Assembly (NCBI RefSeq): GCF_900110765.1
Contig: NZ_FOEO01000001.1
Span: 124,001-188,000, forward strand
Direction: 5' to 3'
DNA from: Pseudomonas sp. NFACC02
Lineage (GTDB): Bacteria; Pseudomonadota; Gammaproteobacteria; Pseudomonadales; Pseudomonadaceae
Length of the DNA stretch: 64,000 nucleotides
Shown here: piece after piece, positions 1 to 7,504 of the stretch
Numbering within the stretch: position 1 is the first letter of the stretch
How the letters are laid out: each line of letters opens with the position of its first letter
Notes under the pieces: generated by a model
What the model was told of the DNA's origin: nothing
Database searches by the model: none
The model's input: only the letters and a program-made list of their open reading frames with translations
Made by a program: the position numbers and the translations under genes

Positions 1-1493
1 CGGGTGGTGCCTTTGGCCACACCGAGCAGGATAAGGTCGGGTACCGCCAGCTCGTTCATGACATCGCGCGCCATGTTCAACTGGCCTTTGCCGCCGTCGA
101 CCAGCAGGATGTCCGGCAGCTTACCCTCACCGTCCTTGATCTTGCTGAAGCGCCGGGTCAGGGCCTGGTGCATGGCGGCATAGTCATCACCCGCCGTGAC
201 CCCCTCGATGTTGTAACGACGGTAGTCCGATTTGATCGGGCCTTCTGGTCCGAACACCACGCAGGAAGCCACCGTTGCTTCGCCACTGGAATGACTGATG
301 TCGTAGCACTCCAGCCGTTGCGGCGGCTCGTCCAGTTTCAAGACGTCAGCCAGCGCTTCAAAGCGAGCCGCGACGTGCTGACGGTTCGCCAGGCGTGCAG
401 CCAGGGCCTGCTCGGCGTTGGTCACCGCCAATTGCTGCCAGCGAGCACGAGTACCCCGCACCCGATGACTGATGGTTATTTCACGCCCCCGCGAGGCCTC
501 GATGGCTTCGATCAATGCAGGAAAGTCTTCATTGACCACGTTGACGATCACCTCACCTGGCAGCTCTCGCTCGCCGCCCCCGAGGAAATACTGAGCCAGA
601 AAGGCCGACATCACCTCGCCGACCTCCTCCTCGATGCCGACCTGAGGGAAAAAGTTCTTGCTGCCCAAGACGCGACCACCGCGCACACTGATCAGGTGCA
701 CACACGCGCCGCCCGGGTTGACGAATGCGGCCACGACATCGACATCGCCCGTCCCGCTTTCCATGCTCTGCTGATCCTGCACACGTCGAAGCAAGCCAAT
801 CTGATCGCGCAGTTCAGCGGCGTGTTCGAAGTTGAGGTCCATCGCTGCCTTTTCCATCAGCGCGTTCAACTCGTCGGTCAAGGCGTTGCTGCGCCCCTCA
901 AGGAACATCACCGAGTGACGCACATCCTCGGCGTAGACCTCCGGCTCGACGAATCCGACACAAGGTGCCTTGCACCGCTTGATCTGATACTGCAGGCAAG
1001 GCCGAGTGCGGTTCTTGTAGAAGCTGTCTTCGCACTGACGCACATGAAAGGTTTTTTGCAGAATACTCAGGCTTTCACGAATGGCACCGGCGCTGGGATA
1101 GGGACCGAAATAACGCCCCTTGGCTTTTTTGGCGCCGCGATGGATGCTCAGTCGCGGAAACTCGCCGTCGGACAAATGCACATAAGGATAGGATTTGTCA
1201 TCGCGCAGGAGAATGTTGTACGGCGGCCGCGACTCCTTGATCAGGGTTTGCTCAAGCAGCAACGCTTCGGTTTCATTGGCGGTAATGGTGGTTTCGACCT
1301 GAGAGATCCGCGCGACCAACGCGTGGGTCTTAGGCGCATGGCCGGTCTTGCGAAAATAGCTCGCGAGACGTTTCTTCAGGTTTTTGGCTTTGCCGACATA
1401 AAGCAGCCGTCCTTCGGTATCGAACATGCGATACACACCGGGACGGCCGCTGCACGTGGACAGGAATGCACTGGGATCAAACGGCTGGGTCAT
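1..1493 (-). CDS. uvrC: Excinuclease ABC subunit C (3' end beyond window)
   Basis: UvrC makes both incisions in UvrABC nucleotide excision repair. The reverse-strand reading frame opens at 1493 ([12 protein letters not shown]) and stays open to the window edge, giving about 497 of the usual ~607 codons. The C-terminal part, with the end of the RNase H-like nuclease domain and the helix-hairpin-helix region, is outside. Visible are the GIY-YIG-type N-terminal nuclease (GVYRM, then [13 protein letters not shown], residues ~15-45), the cysteine-bearing [15 protein letters not shown] stretch, a UVR-type UvrB-binding segment near residues 200-240, and the start of the C-terminal nuclease domain ([13 protein letters not shown]). 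It follows gacA by only 5 bp, and the gacA-uvrC pair is a conserved Pseudomonas operon. I see no frameshift in the part present. Confidence 0.97.
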   Translation of the reverse strand, partial: MTQPFDPSAFLSTCSGRPGVYRMFDTEGRLLYVGKAKNLKKRLASYFRKTGHAPKTHALVARISQVETTITANETEALLLEQTLIKESRPPYNILLRDDKSYPYVHLSDGEFPRLSIHRGAKKAKGRYFGPYPSAGAIRESLSILQKTFHVRQCEDSFYKNRTRPCLQYQIKRCKAPCVGFVEPEVYAEDVRHSVMFLEGRSNALTDELNALMEKAAMDLNFEHAAELRDQIGLLRRVQDQQSMESGTGDVDVVAAFVNPGGACVHLISVRGGRVLGSKNFFPQVGIEEEVGEVMSAFLAQYFLGGGERELPGEVIVNVVNEDFPALIEAIEASRGREITISHRVRGTRARWQQLAVTNAEQALAARLANRQHVAARFEALADVLKLDEPPQRLECYDISHSSGEATVASCVVFGPEGPIKSDYRRYNIEGVTAGDDYAAMHQALTRRFSKIKDGEGKLPDILLVDGGKGQLNMARDVMNELAVPDLILLGVAKGTT

Positions 1494-1498
1494 TGTTT

Positions 1499-2143
1499 TC
1501 AGGCGCTGGCATCGACCATGCCGTGACGTACGGCCAGCAACGCGAGCTCGACGTCGCTGCCGATCGAAAGCTTCTCGAAGATACGGTAACGGTAGGTATT
1601 CACAGTTTTGGGAGACAAGCACAGCTTGTCGGAAATGGTCTGCACTTTCTGACAACCGACAATCATCAGGGCGATCTGGATCTCACGCTCGGAGAGGAGA
1701 TCGAACGGCGATTGGCTGGTCTGCGGCTGAAACGACTTAAGCGCCAGCTGCTGAGCAATTTGCGGGCTGATGTAACGTTGACCGGCGAATACCAGGCGAA
1801 TGGCCTGAACCATTTCAGTCAGTCCCGCGCCTTTGGTCATGTATCCCGCCGCACCGGCTTGCAGGAGACGGGTCGGAAATGGATCTTCCTCACACACGGT
1901 CACCGCCACGACCTTGATCTCGGGATGACTGCGCAGCAGTTTGCGGGTGGCTTCCAGACCGCCGATGCCAGGCATCTTGACATCCATCAGCACCACATCC
2001 GGTTTGAGTTCGCGAGCCTTCTTCAACGACTCTTCGCCGGATTCGGCCTGACCGACCACCTGCAGACCGTCGATGTCAGCGAGCATGCGCGTGATACCTG
2101 TCCGAACCAGATCGTGGTCATCGACAACCAGCACCCTAATCAA
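1499..2143 (-). CDS. gacA: Response regulator GacA
   Basis: GacA is the LuxR/FixJ-type response regulator of the GacS/GacA system. In pseudomonads it activates rsm small RNAs and so controls secondary metabolism and virulence. The 214-residue product has a receiver domain (acidic pair D8-D9, phospho-acceptor D54 in [10 protein letters not shown]103 in YMTKG) and a C-terminal LuxR helix-turn-helix ([12 protein letters not shown] to [11 protein letters not shown], ~145-200). Length and sequence match known GacA proteins. The start is TTG, which I chose because the frame begins directly with [10 protein letters not shown] and no ATG or GTG fits the domain boundary. It is co-directional with uvrC just downstream. 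A palindrome at 2167-2182 lies in its upstream region. Confidence 0.98.
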   Translation of the reverse strand: MIRVLVVDDHDLVRTGITRMLADIDGLQVVGQAESGEESLKKARELKPDVVLMDVKMPGIGGLEATRKLLRSHPEIKVVAVTVCEEDPFPTRLLQAGAAGYMTKGAGLTEMVQAIRLVFAGQRYISPQIAQQLALKSFQPQTSQSPFDLLSEREIQIALMIVGCQKVQTISDKLCLSPKTVNTYRYRIFEKLSIGSDVELALLAVRHGMVDASA

Positions 2144-2166
2144 GCAGACACCTCACGAACAATTTA

Positions 2167-2182
2167 TGACGACTGGTCGTCA
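2167..2182. promoter_or_regulatory. Palindrome upstream of gacA
   Basis: TGACGAC-TG-GTCGTCA is a perfect 7+7 bp inverted repeat 23 bp upstream of the gacA TTG start. It could be a protein-binding site or, if transcribed, a 5'-leader hairpin. Nothing in the sequence decides between these. The rest of 2144-2333 shows no gene. Confidence 0.45.
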
Positions 2183-2333
2183 CCTTAGCAAAAAAGAAAG
2201 TGCAGGACCTAGCTCGAAACAGCACATGAGCGGCCGTGCCGGAGGATCGATAACAATAGCGAGACAACCTATCACCATCGACCAGAAAACTTGCAAAAAA
2301 TCTTCAAACGCACGCTACAGCAGTTGATGACGA

Positions 2334-2699
2334 TCAATTTTTCTCCGAAACAGATTTCTTCTCTGGTGCGTAGCTCGCCTTGTACTCGGCCAGCGTGGTG
2401 GTCAACCGCAGAATCGCATCCTGATCTTCTTTAACCAGGGATCGGTAGCTGCCCAGCACCCACTCCTCCACTTCACTGAGGTTGTCGACGGGTGCCGGCG
2501 TGTGCGTCCCCGTCAACACGTAAAGCACATCGACGCCCCTGGCCGCGACCGCCGCCAGATAATCGGCCTTGGGTGTACGGTCTCCGTTCTCGTATTTGCC
2601 CTGCGCATTGGGTTCCACTCCACCAATTTCTCCGAAAGCTCGTTGCGACAGCCCCAAGCGCTCGCGTTCTTCCCTAAGACGGGCACCTATTCCACTCAT
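2334..2699 (-). CDS. XRE-family (Cro/CI-type) transcriptional regulator
   Basis: This is a small repressor-like DNA-binding protein of 121 residues. An XRE helix-turn-helix fills the N-terminal half (MSGIGARLREERERLGLSQ, then KYENGDRTPKADYLAAVAARGVD). The next stretch, DVLYVLTG, is typical of phage-type regulators. A charged helical C-terminus follows (EEWVLGSYRSLVKEDQDAILRL) and may mediate oligomerisation. The frame stays open upstream, but the start at 2699 is preferred because it coincides with the domain start. It is divergent from the small gene at 2782 with 82 bp between them, the layout of a CI/Cro lysogeny switch. No other phage gene is nearby, so it may be a domesticated or remnant regulator. 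Its targets are unknown. Confidence 0.85.
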   Translation of the reverse strand: MSGIGARLREERERLGLSQRAFGEIGGVEPNAQGKYENGDRTPKADYLAAVAARGVDVLYVLTGTHTPAPVDNLSEVEEWVLGSYRSLVKEDQDAILRLTTTLAEYKASYAPEKKSVSEKN

Positions 2700-2764
2700 T
2701 TGAATGCACAACCTTGTTGACCCCATCCTTACGAATGGTAGAATCGAGATAAATTTAAACAGAC

Positions 2765-2780
2765 TTGAACGGTTTTGAAC
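2765..2780 (+). promoter_or_regulatory. TTGAAC direct repeats, candidate operator
   Basis: TTGAAC occurs at 2765-2770 and 2775-2780, exactly one helical turn (10 bp) apart and ending just before the ATG of the small regulator gene at 2782. A related TTGAATG lies at 2700 beside the divergent repressor start. The spacing suits cooperative repressor binding; assignment to the XRE protein is inference. Confidence 0.4.
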
Positions 2781-2781
2781 T

Positions 2782-3018
2782 ATGCCCGGAATCCGCACCG
2801 CAGCACAAGCCAAGGCCTGGCTGGAACAACAAGGTAAATCCGTTCAAGAGTTTGCACGGGAAAACTGTGTTGACCCGGCCACGACTTATCAAATTCTTTC
2901 TGGCCGAAAAAAGGGCCGGCGTGGCGAGTCGCATAAAGTCGCAGTGTTACTGGGAATGAAAGTCGGTGTGATACCTACAACACCGGTGAGTAATAACGGT
3001 AGTGCGGAAGCAGAATAA
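2782..3018 (+). CDS. Small DNA-binding protein, BcepMu gp16-like
   Basis: This 78-residue protein has one recognisable domain: TAAQAKAWLEQQGKSVQEF, then ARENCVDPATTYQILSGRKKG, then RRGESHKVAVLLGMK. The combination of a helix-turn-helix, a (K/R)GxRGxSH motif and AVxLGxK resembles the BcepMu gp16 family of phage-associated regulators. It is divergently paired with the XRE repressor at 2334-2699, as small Cro-like proteins are with their repressors. The TTGAAC repeats at 2765-2780 cover its ribosome-binding region, so repression there would block this gene. Low-complexity polar residues end the protein. A regulatory role is inferred from fold and context only. Confidence 0.75.
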   Translation: MPGIRTAAQAKAWLEQQGKSVQEFARENCVDPATTYQILSGRKKGRRGESHKVAVLLGMKVGVIPTTPVSNNGSAEAE

Positions 3019-3141
3019 TTTATTTGAATCCTGCTATTTGTAGGATATTTCCGCAAAGTTGCTGTTAATCGCCTACTGATGCAGCAGTCGATATCTAAAA
3101 TGCCCGCCGTCCGTTGGAAAAAATCGGATACGAGGCGCCTG

Positions 3142-3594
3142 TCAGCGCTGGTCTACAAAGCGCTCCATCCAGAGCAGCGCCGCCTCCTCCCCGACGTTCG
3201 CGTAGCCGAGCCGGCGATACAGCGCGGTGGCCGGATTGCTCTTGAACACCTTCAGTCGTATGCGATTACAACCCCTCTCAACCGCCATCTGTGCAATGCC
3301 CGCCATGGCCCACGCCCCGACACCTTCGCCCCGGTGCGCCTCAATCAACTGAAGATCGCGCAGGTACAAGTAGTTTTTTTCGACAGTGATTCCCAGGAAG
3401 CCGATCAGACTGCGTTCCCTGCAAATCAGATAGCTCTCGCGCAGAGGCCATTCAGCGTCAAATGCCGCAGGCTGCCAGACCAGACCGTACTGCGCGTAAT
3501 ACGATCGCATGTTGACGCGCGTCAGTTCCCGGGCAAATGGAAGATCATCGAGCGTGGCAAGGGACAGGCGCAGATTCGCGTGTTTTACGATCAT
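3142..3594 (-). CDS. GNAT-family N-acetyltransferase
   Basis: This predicted 150-residue acetyl-CoA-dependent N-acyltransferase has an unknown substrate. The GNAT core is visible: beta-strands around SLIGFLGITVEKNYLYLRDLQL, the acetyl-CoA pyrophosphate loop (AHRGEGVGAWAMAGIAQ, ~88-104, a Q/RxxGxG/A-type motif), and the C-terminal motif with NPATALYRRLGYANVGEE. It lies directly downstream, on the same strand, of the broken carbon-nitrogen hydrolase at 3608. The two may once have formed an operon. No signal peptide or membrane segment is present. Confidence 0.85.
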   Translation of the reverse strand: MIVKHANLRLSLATLDDLPFARELTRVNMRSYYAQYGLVWQPAAFDAEWPLRESYLICRERSLIGFLGITVEKNYLYLRDLQLIEAHRGEGVGAWAMAGIAQMAVERGCNRIRLKVFKSNPATALYRRLGYANVGEEAALLWMERFVDQR

Positions 3595-3607
3595 AGAAGC
3601 ACCCGAC

Positions 3608-3832
3608 TCAAAGAGAAATCGTCAGGGTGCGCGCCGCCCAGTCACTTCCGTCGCGCGAGGCGATCAGCAAACCCTCGCCCGCCCCCTCGATCTCCGCCAC
3701 CCGCTCCCCGCTGTCAGCCCACAACGCACTGCGTCCTGCTGACTGCCAGCCGCCGGTGATTCCGGCATGATTAGCCATCAAGACCGGCATTCGGTGGGTC
3801 CTTGCGTCGCCGTGCTGCCCACATATGAACAC
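3608..3832 (-). pseudogene. Carbon-nitrogen hydrolase remnant (C-terminal fragment)
   Basis: About 74 codons are readable. MPVLMANHAGITGGWQSAG, then RSALWADSGERVAEIEGAG, then EGLLIASRDG match the C-terminal end of nitrilase-superfamily amidohydrolases, where the ANH...GGW..AGRSAVW pattern is typical. The rest of the ~260-residue family fold, with the catalytic Glu-Lys-Cys triad, is missing. An in-frame TAA lies just upstream of a weak GTG. I read this as a 5'-deleted remnant that cannot be active. Loss by deletion between here and the DAHP synthase leader region is the simplest explanation. Confidence 0.7.
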
Positions 3833-3961
3833 TGCGCATTCCCCTGATTACTCATTACCCCGCCCACGACGATAGACGTTGTGGCTGACTGTCGCGACAT
3901 TCTACTGTTACGCGCAGCGATGACCACTTCACTTCAGCCGCGTGCCGCGCAGCAATCGATG

Positions 3962-3987
3962 CAATTGAATATTCCAATTGAATAATC
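3962..3987 (+). repeat. 13-bp tandem direct repeat, promoter region of leader
   Basis: Two consecutive 13-bp units, CAATTGAATATTC and CAATTGAATAATC, lie 45 bp upstream of the aromatic-rich leader peptide. The pair is the most AT-rich spot in this intergenic stretch and is likely in or near the promoter of the leader/DAHP synthase unit. Confidence 0.45.
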
Positions 3988-4032
3988 GCGTTCGGCTGAA
4001 GTAAGCTCGCGGTCACTCAACGGAGACCGAAC

Positions 4033-4173
4033 ATGTTGCTTTCCAGTCTTTCACTGCTTCATCGCCCTGCTGACGCCTCGCGCTCAGTGGAGATGGCTGT
4101 GCGGGACACAATGACGATCGCGTCGCCTGCTGCTTATTTTTATGGGTATTGGTTTAGCCACTGGCGCGCCTGA
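4033..4173 (+). CDS. Aromatic-rich leader peptide of DAHP synthase (attenuator)
   Basis: This short 46-codon ORF has a good ribosome-binding site (GGAG at 4022-4025, 7 nt before ATG). Its peptide ends AAYFYGYWFSHWRA: seven Tyr, Phe or Trp residues in an eight-residue run, plus a further Trp. The run starts 12 codons before the stop. Such clusters are the sensor of transcription attenuation: ribosome stalling at scarce aminoacyl-tRNAs changes RNA folding. A pause-type hairpin (TGGGTAT 4143-4149 with ATACCCA 4173-4179) embraces the sensor codons and stop. A strong terminator follows at 4224-4261, and the gene downstream encodes the first enzyme of aromatic amino acid synthesis. I infer that aromatic amino acid supply controls read-through. 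The antiterminator pairing was not resolved. Confidence 0.8.
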   Translation: MLLSSLSLLHRPADASRSVEMAVRDTMTIASPAAYFYGYWFSHWRA

Positions 4174-4223
4174 TACCCACACGGCGCCCACGAATCACGG
4201 GACGCCAACCAGAGATAACTCTA

Positions 4224-4261
4224 CCCCCGGTCGGCCTCCCGACCGGGGGTTTCGTTTTTTT
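4224..4261 (+). terminator. Intrinsic terminator of the aromatic attenuator
   Basis: A perfect 11-bp GC-rich stem (CCCCCGGTCGG at 4224-4234 with CCGACCGGGGG at 4239-4249) with a 4-nt loop is followed by a T-rich tract with one CG interruption. It lies 50 nt after the leader-peptide stop and before the DAHP synthase gene, the position of a regulated terminator. Confidence 0.88.
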
Positions 4262-4306
4262 AGCGCTTCAAAAATCTGACTTACGCTTCGAATCGAGGAA
4301 CACGAC

Positions 4307-4459
4307 ATGAACTACAGCACCTATTACCGCAACGACATCGACTTTGCATGGCGATTTAGCAACCTCCGTTCGGGACAGCCTGCCGCCTCCGATCGGTCAC
4401 TGACAGGTGGCAAATCCAAACACTCGGCCCATACGGCCCATTGTCGAACACCCCAGTAG
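4307..4459 (+). CDS. Second aromatic-rich upstream ORF before DAHP synthase
   Basis: A 50-codon ORF with a strong ribosome-binding site (GAGGAA at 4295-4300) begins MNYSTYYRNDIDFAWRFSNL. Six of its first 17 residues are Tyr, Phe or Trp. It lies between the attenuator terminator and the DAHP synthase start at 4501, ending 41 bp before that start. The rest of the peptide is unremarkable. A wobble-containing 8-bp hairpin (TGCCGCCT 4381-4388 with AGGTGGCA 4405-4412) lies inside it, and a GCGGG/CCCGC hairpin lies near 4466-4481 just before the synthase ribosome-binding site. It could be a second, translational sensor, or simply a small peptide. Function is inferred only. Confidence 0.55.
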   Translation: MNYSTYYRNDIDFAWRFSNLRSGQPAASDRSLTGGKSKHSAHTAHCRTPQ

Positions 4460-4500
4460 GTCCGCGCGGGAAGATGCCCGCCGACCAGGAAGCCTTACTC

Positions 4501-5586
4501 ATGAATTCGTCCGTCGCTGCAACATGCCCGTCTGACTTGTCGTCCAGTCCGGTGACTTTGATCGACAGCCACCCTGCTCCGCAACGTTTGCCCAGCACCT
4601 CGATGCTGAAGAATCAGCTGCCGCTGGACCCTGCGTTGATCGCACAAGTCGAAGCCCATCGCCGATCCGTCCGTGCCATTCTCAACGGCGAAGACACCCG
4701 TCTTTTAGTGGTCGTCGGCCCCTGCTCGATCCATGACCCGAAATCTGCACTCGAATACGCTGAGCGTCTGGCCAGCCTCGCCAACGAGATCAGCGACCAG
4801 ATGCTGCTGGTGATGCGCGCCTACGTCGAAAAACCCCGGACGACCGTCGGCTGGAAGGGCCTTGCCTACGACCCGCATCTGGACGGCACCGACGACATGG
4901 CGGGCGGCCTCACGCTCTCCCGTCACTTGATGCGCGAAATGATTCGACTCGGCCTGCCGATTGCGACTGAGTTGCTGCAACCGATGGCCGCCGGATATTT
5001 CGACGACCTGTTGAGCTGGGTGGCGATCGGTGCGCGCACCACCGAATCACAGATCCACCGCGAAATGGCCAGCGGCCTCCAAATGCCGGTCGGTTTCAAG
5101 AACGGCACCGACGGCGGCATTGCTGTGGCCTGCGACGCCATTCGCTCCGCCGCTCACGCGCACCGTCATTTCGGTATTGATCGTCACGGTCATCCGGCGA
5201 TCATCGAGACTCAAGGCAATCCGGACACGCACATCGTGTTGCGCGGCGGACACAGCGGACCTAACTACGATGCGAAGAGTGTGGACAGGGTCAACGCCAG
5301 CCTGGATAAACAGCGGATCGCCGCCCGCATCATGGTCGATTGCAGTCATGCAAACAGTGGCAAGGACCCGTTGCGTCAGCCTCACGTCTTCAACGACGTA
5401 CTGCAGCGACGTCTGGCTGGAAATCACACGCTGATCGGCATGATGCTGGAGAGCCACCTGTTCGAAGGCTGTCAGCCGCTGGGTGAGTCCCTGCGCTACG
5501 GCGTGTCAGTGACGGATGGGTGCCTGGGCTGGGAAGGCACCGAACAGTTGCTTCGCGACGCCGTGAATAAACTGCGCTACAGGTAA
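4501..5586 (+). CDS. 3-deoxy-7-phosphoheptulonate (DAHP) synthase, class I
   Basis: This enzyme condenses phosphoenolpyruvate with erythrose 4-phosphate, the first committed step of the shikimate pathway. The 361-residue product has the class I AroF/AroG/AroH motifs: VVVGPCSIHD, EKPRTTVGWKG (PEP-binding KPRT), GFKNGTDG, VLRGG and DCSHANSGKD. The frame is open from 4441, but the ATG at 4501 has an AGGAAG ribosome-binding site and gives the normal family length. Which aromatic amino acid feeds back on it cannot be told from the sequence. The upstream leader, terminator and second small ORF indicate control by aromatic amino acid availability; the mixed Tyr/Phe/Trp codons do not single one out. 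Confidence 0.95.
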   Translation: MNSSVAATCPSDLSSSPVTLIDSHPAPQRLPSTSMLKNQLPLDPALIAQVEAHRRSVRAILNGEDTRLLVVVGPCSIHDPKSALEYAERLASLANEISDQMLLVMRAYVEKPRTTVGWKGLAYDPHLDGTDDMAGGLTLSRHLMREMIRLGLPIATELLQPMAAGYFDDLLSWVAIGARTTESQIHREMASGLQMPVGFKNGTDGGIAVACDAIRSAAHAHRHFGIDRHGHPAIIETQGNPDTHIVLRGGHSGPNYDAKSVDRVNASLDKQRIAARIMVDCSHANSGKDPLRQPHVFNDVLQRRLAGNHTLIGMMLESHLFEGCQPLGESLRYGVSVTDGCLGWEGTEQLLRDAVNKLRYR

Positions 5587-5597
5587 TATCTGCACAT

Positions 5598-5631
5598 GGG
5601 AAGTCGGCTGGAGAAAGACGGCCGATTTCCC
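5598..5631 (+). terminator. Hairpin after DAHP synthase
   Basis: The stem GGGAAGTCGGC (5598-5608) with GCCGATTTCCC (5621-5631) contains one G-T pair and starts 11 bp after the synthase stop. It lacks a T-run, so it may be a weak or Rho-assisted terminator or an mRNA 3'-end stabiliser. Confidence 0.4.
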
Positions 5632-5886
5632 GGAGCACGCGTCGTAACGACAGCGGTCATCTGTCACATTCTTGATCGACCTCGTGGGAAAACCGCTCCG
5701 TGTCTCTCGGACTTTCGCTGCACGCGATACGTCTCTGCCGTACAGGCCCCCTCGGCCGGGCCAGAACCCTTGACCGGCAACTGACCAACGACCTGGTCAC
5801 CTTCGACGCCCTCCCGCTACAGGGCGTTGCGCGCAGGATCATGCCCCTTACTCTCGTACGCCTCAAAGGCAAGCGGGAGTCATCTC
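5632..5886. other. Intergenic stretch before lipase gene
   Basis: No gene is supported here. One inverted repeat, TGACCA-N6-TGGTCA (5782-5799), lies about 90 bp upstream of the lipase start and could be an operator. Nothing else stands out. Confidence 0.4.
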
Positions 5887-6768
5887 ATGTACACGGAAGT
5901 CACCACCAAATACCCCCTCGTTCTGGTCCACGGTTTGTTCGGGTTTGAGCGTATTGGCGAATTCGACATGTTCCACGGCATTGTTTCGGCACTGGAAAAA
6001 GCCGGTTGCCGGGTTCATGTGCCTGCCGTCTCAGGCGTTCATGACAACGAGACACGCGGAGAGCAACTGTTGGAACAAATCGAGCGTTTCCTCAACCGGA
6101 CGGGCTATCTGAAAGTCAACCTGATCGGGCACAGTCAGGGGGCGCTGACCGCCCGTTACGCCGCCGCCACCAGGCCAGACTGGGTCGCTTCGGTGACCTC
6201 CGTCAGCGGTCCGAACCACGGGTCGGAGGTTGCAGATCGGGTCCGGCGCGCCTTTTCCCCGGGCGAACTGCCCGAACGAGTGGCTTCGCGACTGACGTTA
6301 GGCTTTGCACATTTTCTTGCACTGCTCGGGGGCAGGCCCGCACTGCCGCAGGACCCGCTACTGGCTCTGGATGCGCTCACGACTGAGGGCGTGGCGCGCT
6401 TCAATCGCGTTTATCCGCAAGGGCTGCCGCTGGAATGGGGCGGCGAAGGCGCCGAGCGTGTGAACGGCGTGCACTATTATTCCTGGAGCGGCTGCATTCA
6501 GAATTCGCTGATCAATGAAGGACGCAATGCCTTCGACCCACTGCACCTGGCACTTCGAAGTTACGCACGTCTGTTCGAAAGGGAGACTGCGTTCAATGAC
6601 GGCCTAGTGGGACGCTTCAGCTCCCATCTGGGCAAAGTCATCCGCTCCGACTACCCAATGGATCATGTCGACACCATCAACCAGACTGCCGGGGTGGTGC
6701 GCAAAAGCATCGATCCCGTGAAACTTTACGTTGATCATGCGGGATTGTTGTTCCGCAAAGGACTCTAG
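5887..6768 (+). CDS. Triacylglycerol lipase, P. fragi type
   Basis: This 293-residue alpha/beta-hydrolase closely resembles the P. fragi lipase branch of lipase family [17 protein letters not shown] at the N-terminus, oxyanion-hole HGLFG, and catalytic serine S83 in GHSQG. It also has the conserved [23 protein letters not shown] and [12 protein letters not shown] segments carrying the Asp/His of the triad. The start at 5887 has a GGGAG site and gives the right N-terminus; upstream in-frame codons do not match the family. No cleavable signal peptide is visible, unlike larger secreted family I lipases. No lipase-specific foldase gene is adjacent. Substrate chain length cannot be inferred. Confidence 0.93.
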   Translation: MYTEVTTKYPLVLVHGLFGFERIGEFDMFHGIVSALEKAGCRVHVPAVSGVHDNETRGEQLLEQIERFLNRTGYLKVNLIGHSQGALTARYAAATRPDWVASVTSVSGPNHGSEVADRVRRAFSPGELPERVASRLTLGFAHFLALLGGRPALPQDPLLALDALTTEGVARFNRVYPQGLPLEWGGEGAERVNGVHYYSWSGCIQNSLINEGRNAFDPLHLALRSYARLFERETAFNDGLVGRFSSHLGKVIRSDYPMDHVDTINQTAGVVRKSIDPVKLYVDHAGLLFRKGL

Positions 6769-6896
6769 ACGCGTTAACACATGGATTTCGTTTGCTGAGG
6801 GGCACTCATCGATTCGACCAATGAACTGGAACTTTATCGGGAAAACGCTTCCTGAATCCGGTACGCTCTTTCCTTTTTTTGACAGGAGTATTCCTA

Positions 6897-7178
6897 ATGG
6901 CCAAAGCCACTGCCCGCCACATCCTTGTGTCCAGCGAAGAGAAATGCAACGAACTCAAAGCTCAGATCGAAGGTGGCGCTAATTTTGCCGAAGTGGCAAA
7001 AGCCAACTCCAGCTGCCCTTCCAGCCGTCAGGGTGGCGATCTGGGCTCCTTCGGCCCAGGCCAGATGGTCAAGGAATTCGACACCGTGGTATTCAGCGCC
7101 CCGGTGAACGTTGTGCAAGGCCCGGTGAAAACCCAATTCGGTTATCACCTGCTGGAAGTGACCAGCCGTCAGGACTGA
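6897..7178 (+). CDS. ppiC: Peptidyl-prolyl cis-trans isomerase, parvulin (PpiC)
   Basis: This 93-residue stand-alone parvulin-domain rotamase catalyses cis-trans isomerisation of peptidyl-prolyl bonds. The whole protein is the parvulin fold: KATARHILVSSEEKC, then GGANFAEVAKANSSCPSS, then GGDLGSFGPGQMVKEFDTVVF, then GPVKTQFGYHLLEV. It has no signal peptide and so is cytoplasmic. The start at 6897 has AGGAG at 6884-6888. It is monocistronic, with a clear hairpin at 7200-7225 behind it. A second parvulin, different in sequence, is encoded at 18520. Confidence 0.95.
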   Translation: MAKATARHILVSSEEKCNELKAQIEGGANFAEVAKANSSCPSSRQGGDLGSFGPGQMVKEFDTVVFSAPVNVVQGPVKTQFGYHLLEVTSRQD

Positions 7179-7199
7179 TCTGGCGCAGCAACACCTCGA

Positions 7200-7228
7200 A
7201 CGGCCCGCCCTGAAAAGCGGGCCGTTTG
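7200..7228 (+). terminator. Hairpin terminator after ppiC
   Basis: A perfect 9-bp stem (ACGGCCCGC 7200-7208 with GCGGGCCGT 7217-7225) is followed by a short TTTG tract, 22 bp after the ppiC stop. Confidence 0.7.
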
Positions 7229-7504
7229 CATTGAGCCCACCGGAAATGGCCGCAGTCAGGTTTTCGGCAAAGAAATTGCTTTATTTTGGCGATTCGGCCC
7301 GGCGAGCAAGACGTGAACCGCGTCAGGCCGCGGACGCGCGGTAACGAAGTCGTCACAGCTTCTATTGCGAGGTTACAAAGATCCCGGCATTACGGTACCT
7401 TGCCACTGGAGGTAACGAATAAAAAACCAAAGGGCACGCCGCAATCGCCTGCTCATGACCTTCAACCCTGATGTTGTGCCACGACATCGGTCAGGATTCG
7501 TGTA
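7229..7504. other. Intergenic region upstream of yej operon
   Basis: No gene is supported. It must hold the operon promoter. An inverted repeat CGCGTC-N8-GACGCG lies at 7319-7338, and the sequence GGTAACGAA occurs twice, near 7340 and 7412. None of these matches a regulator site I can name. Confidence 0.35.

Noticed and set aside
168..1526. Long plus-strand reading frame opposite uvrC
   Set aside because: It is an antisense shadow of uvrC; the reverse frame gives full UvrC motifs and the plus-frame peptide resembles nothing.
3079..3759. 226-codon plus-strand reading frame
   Set aside because: It is opposite the GNAT gene and the hydrolase remnant, both recognisable on the minus strand.
5596..5872. 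Small reading frames on both strands between DAHP synthase and lipase
   Set aside because: They lack ribosome-binding sites and overlap each other; no recognisable product.
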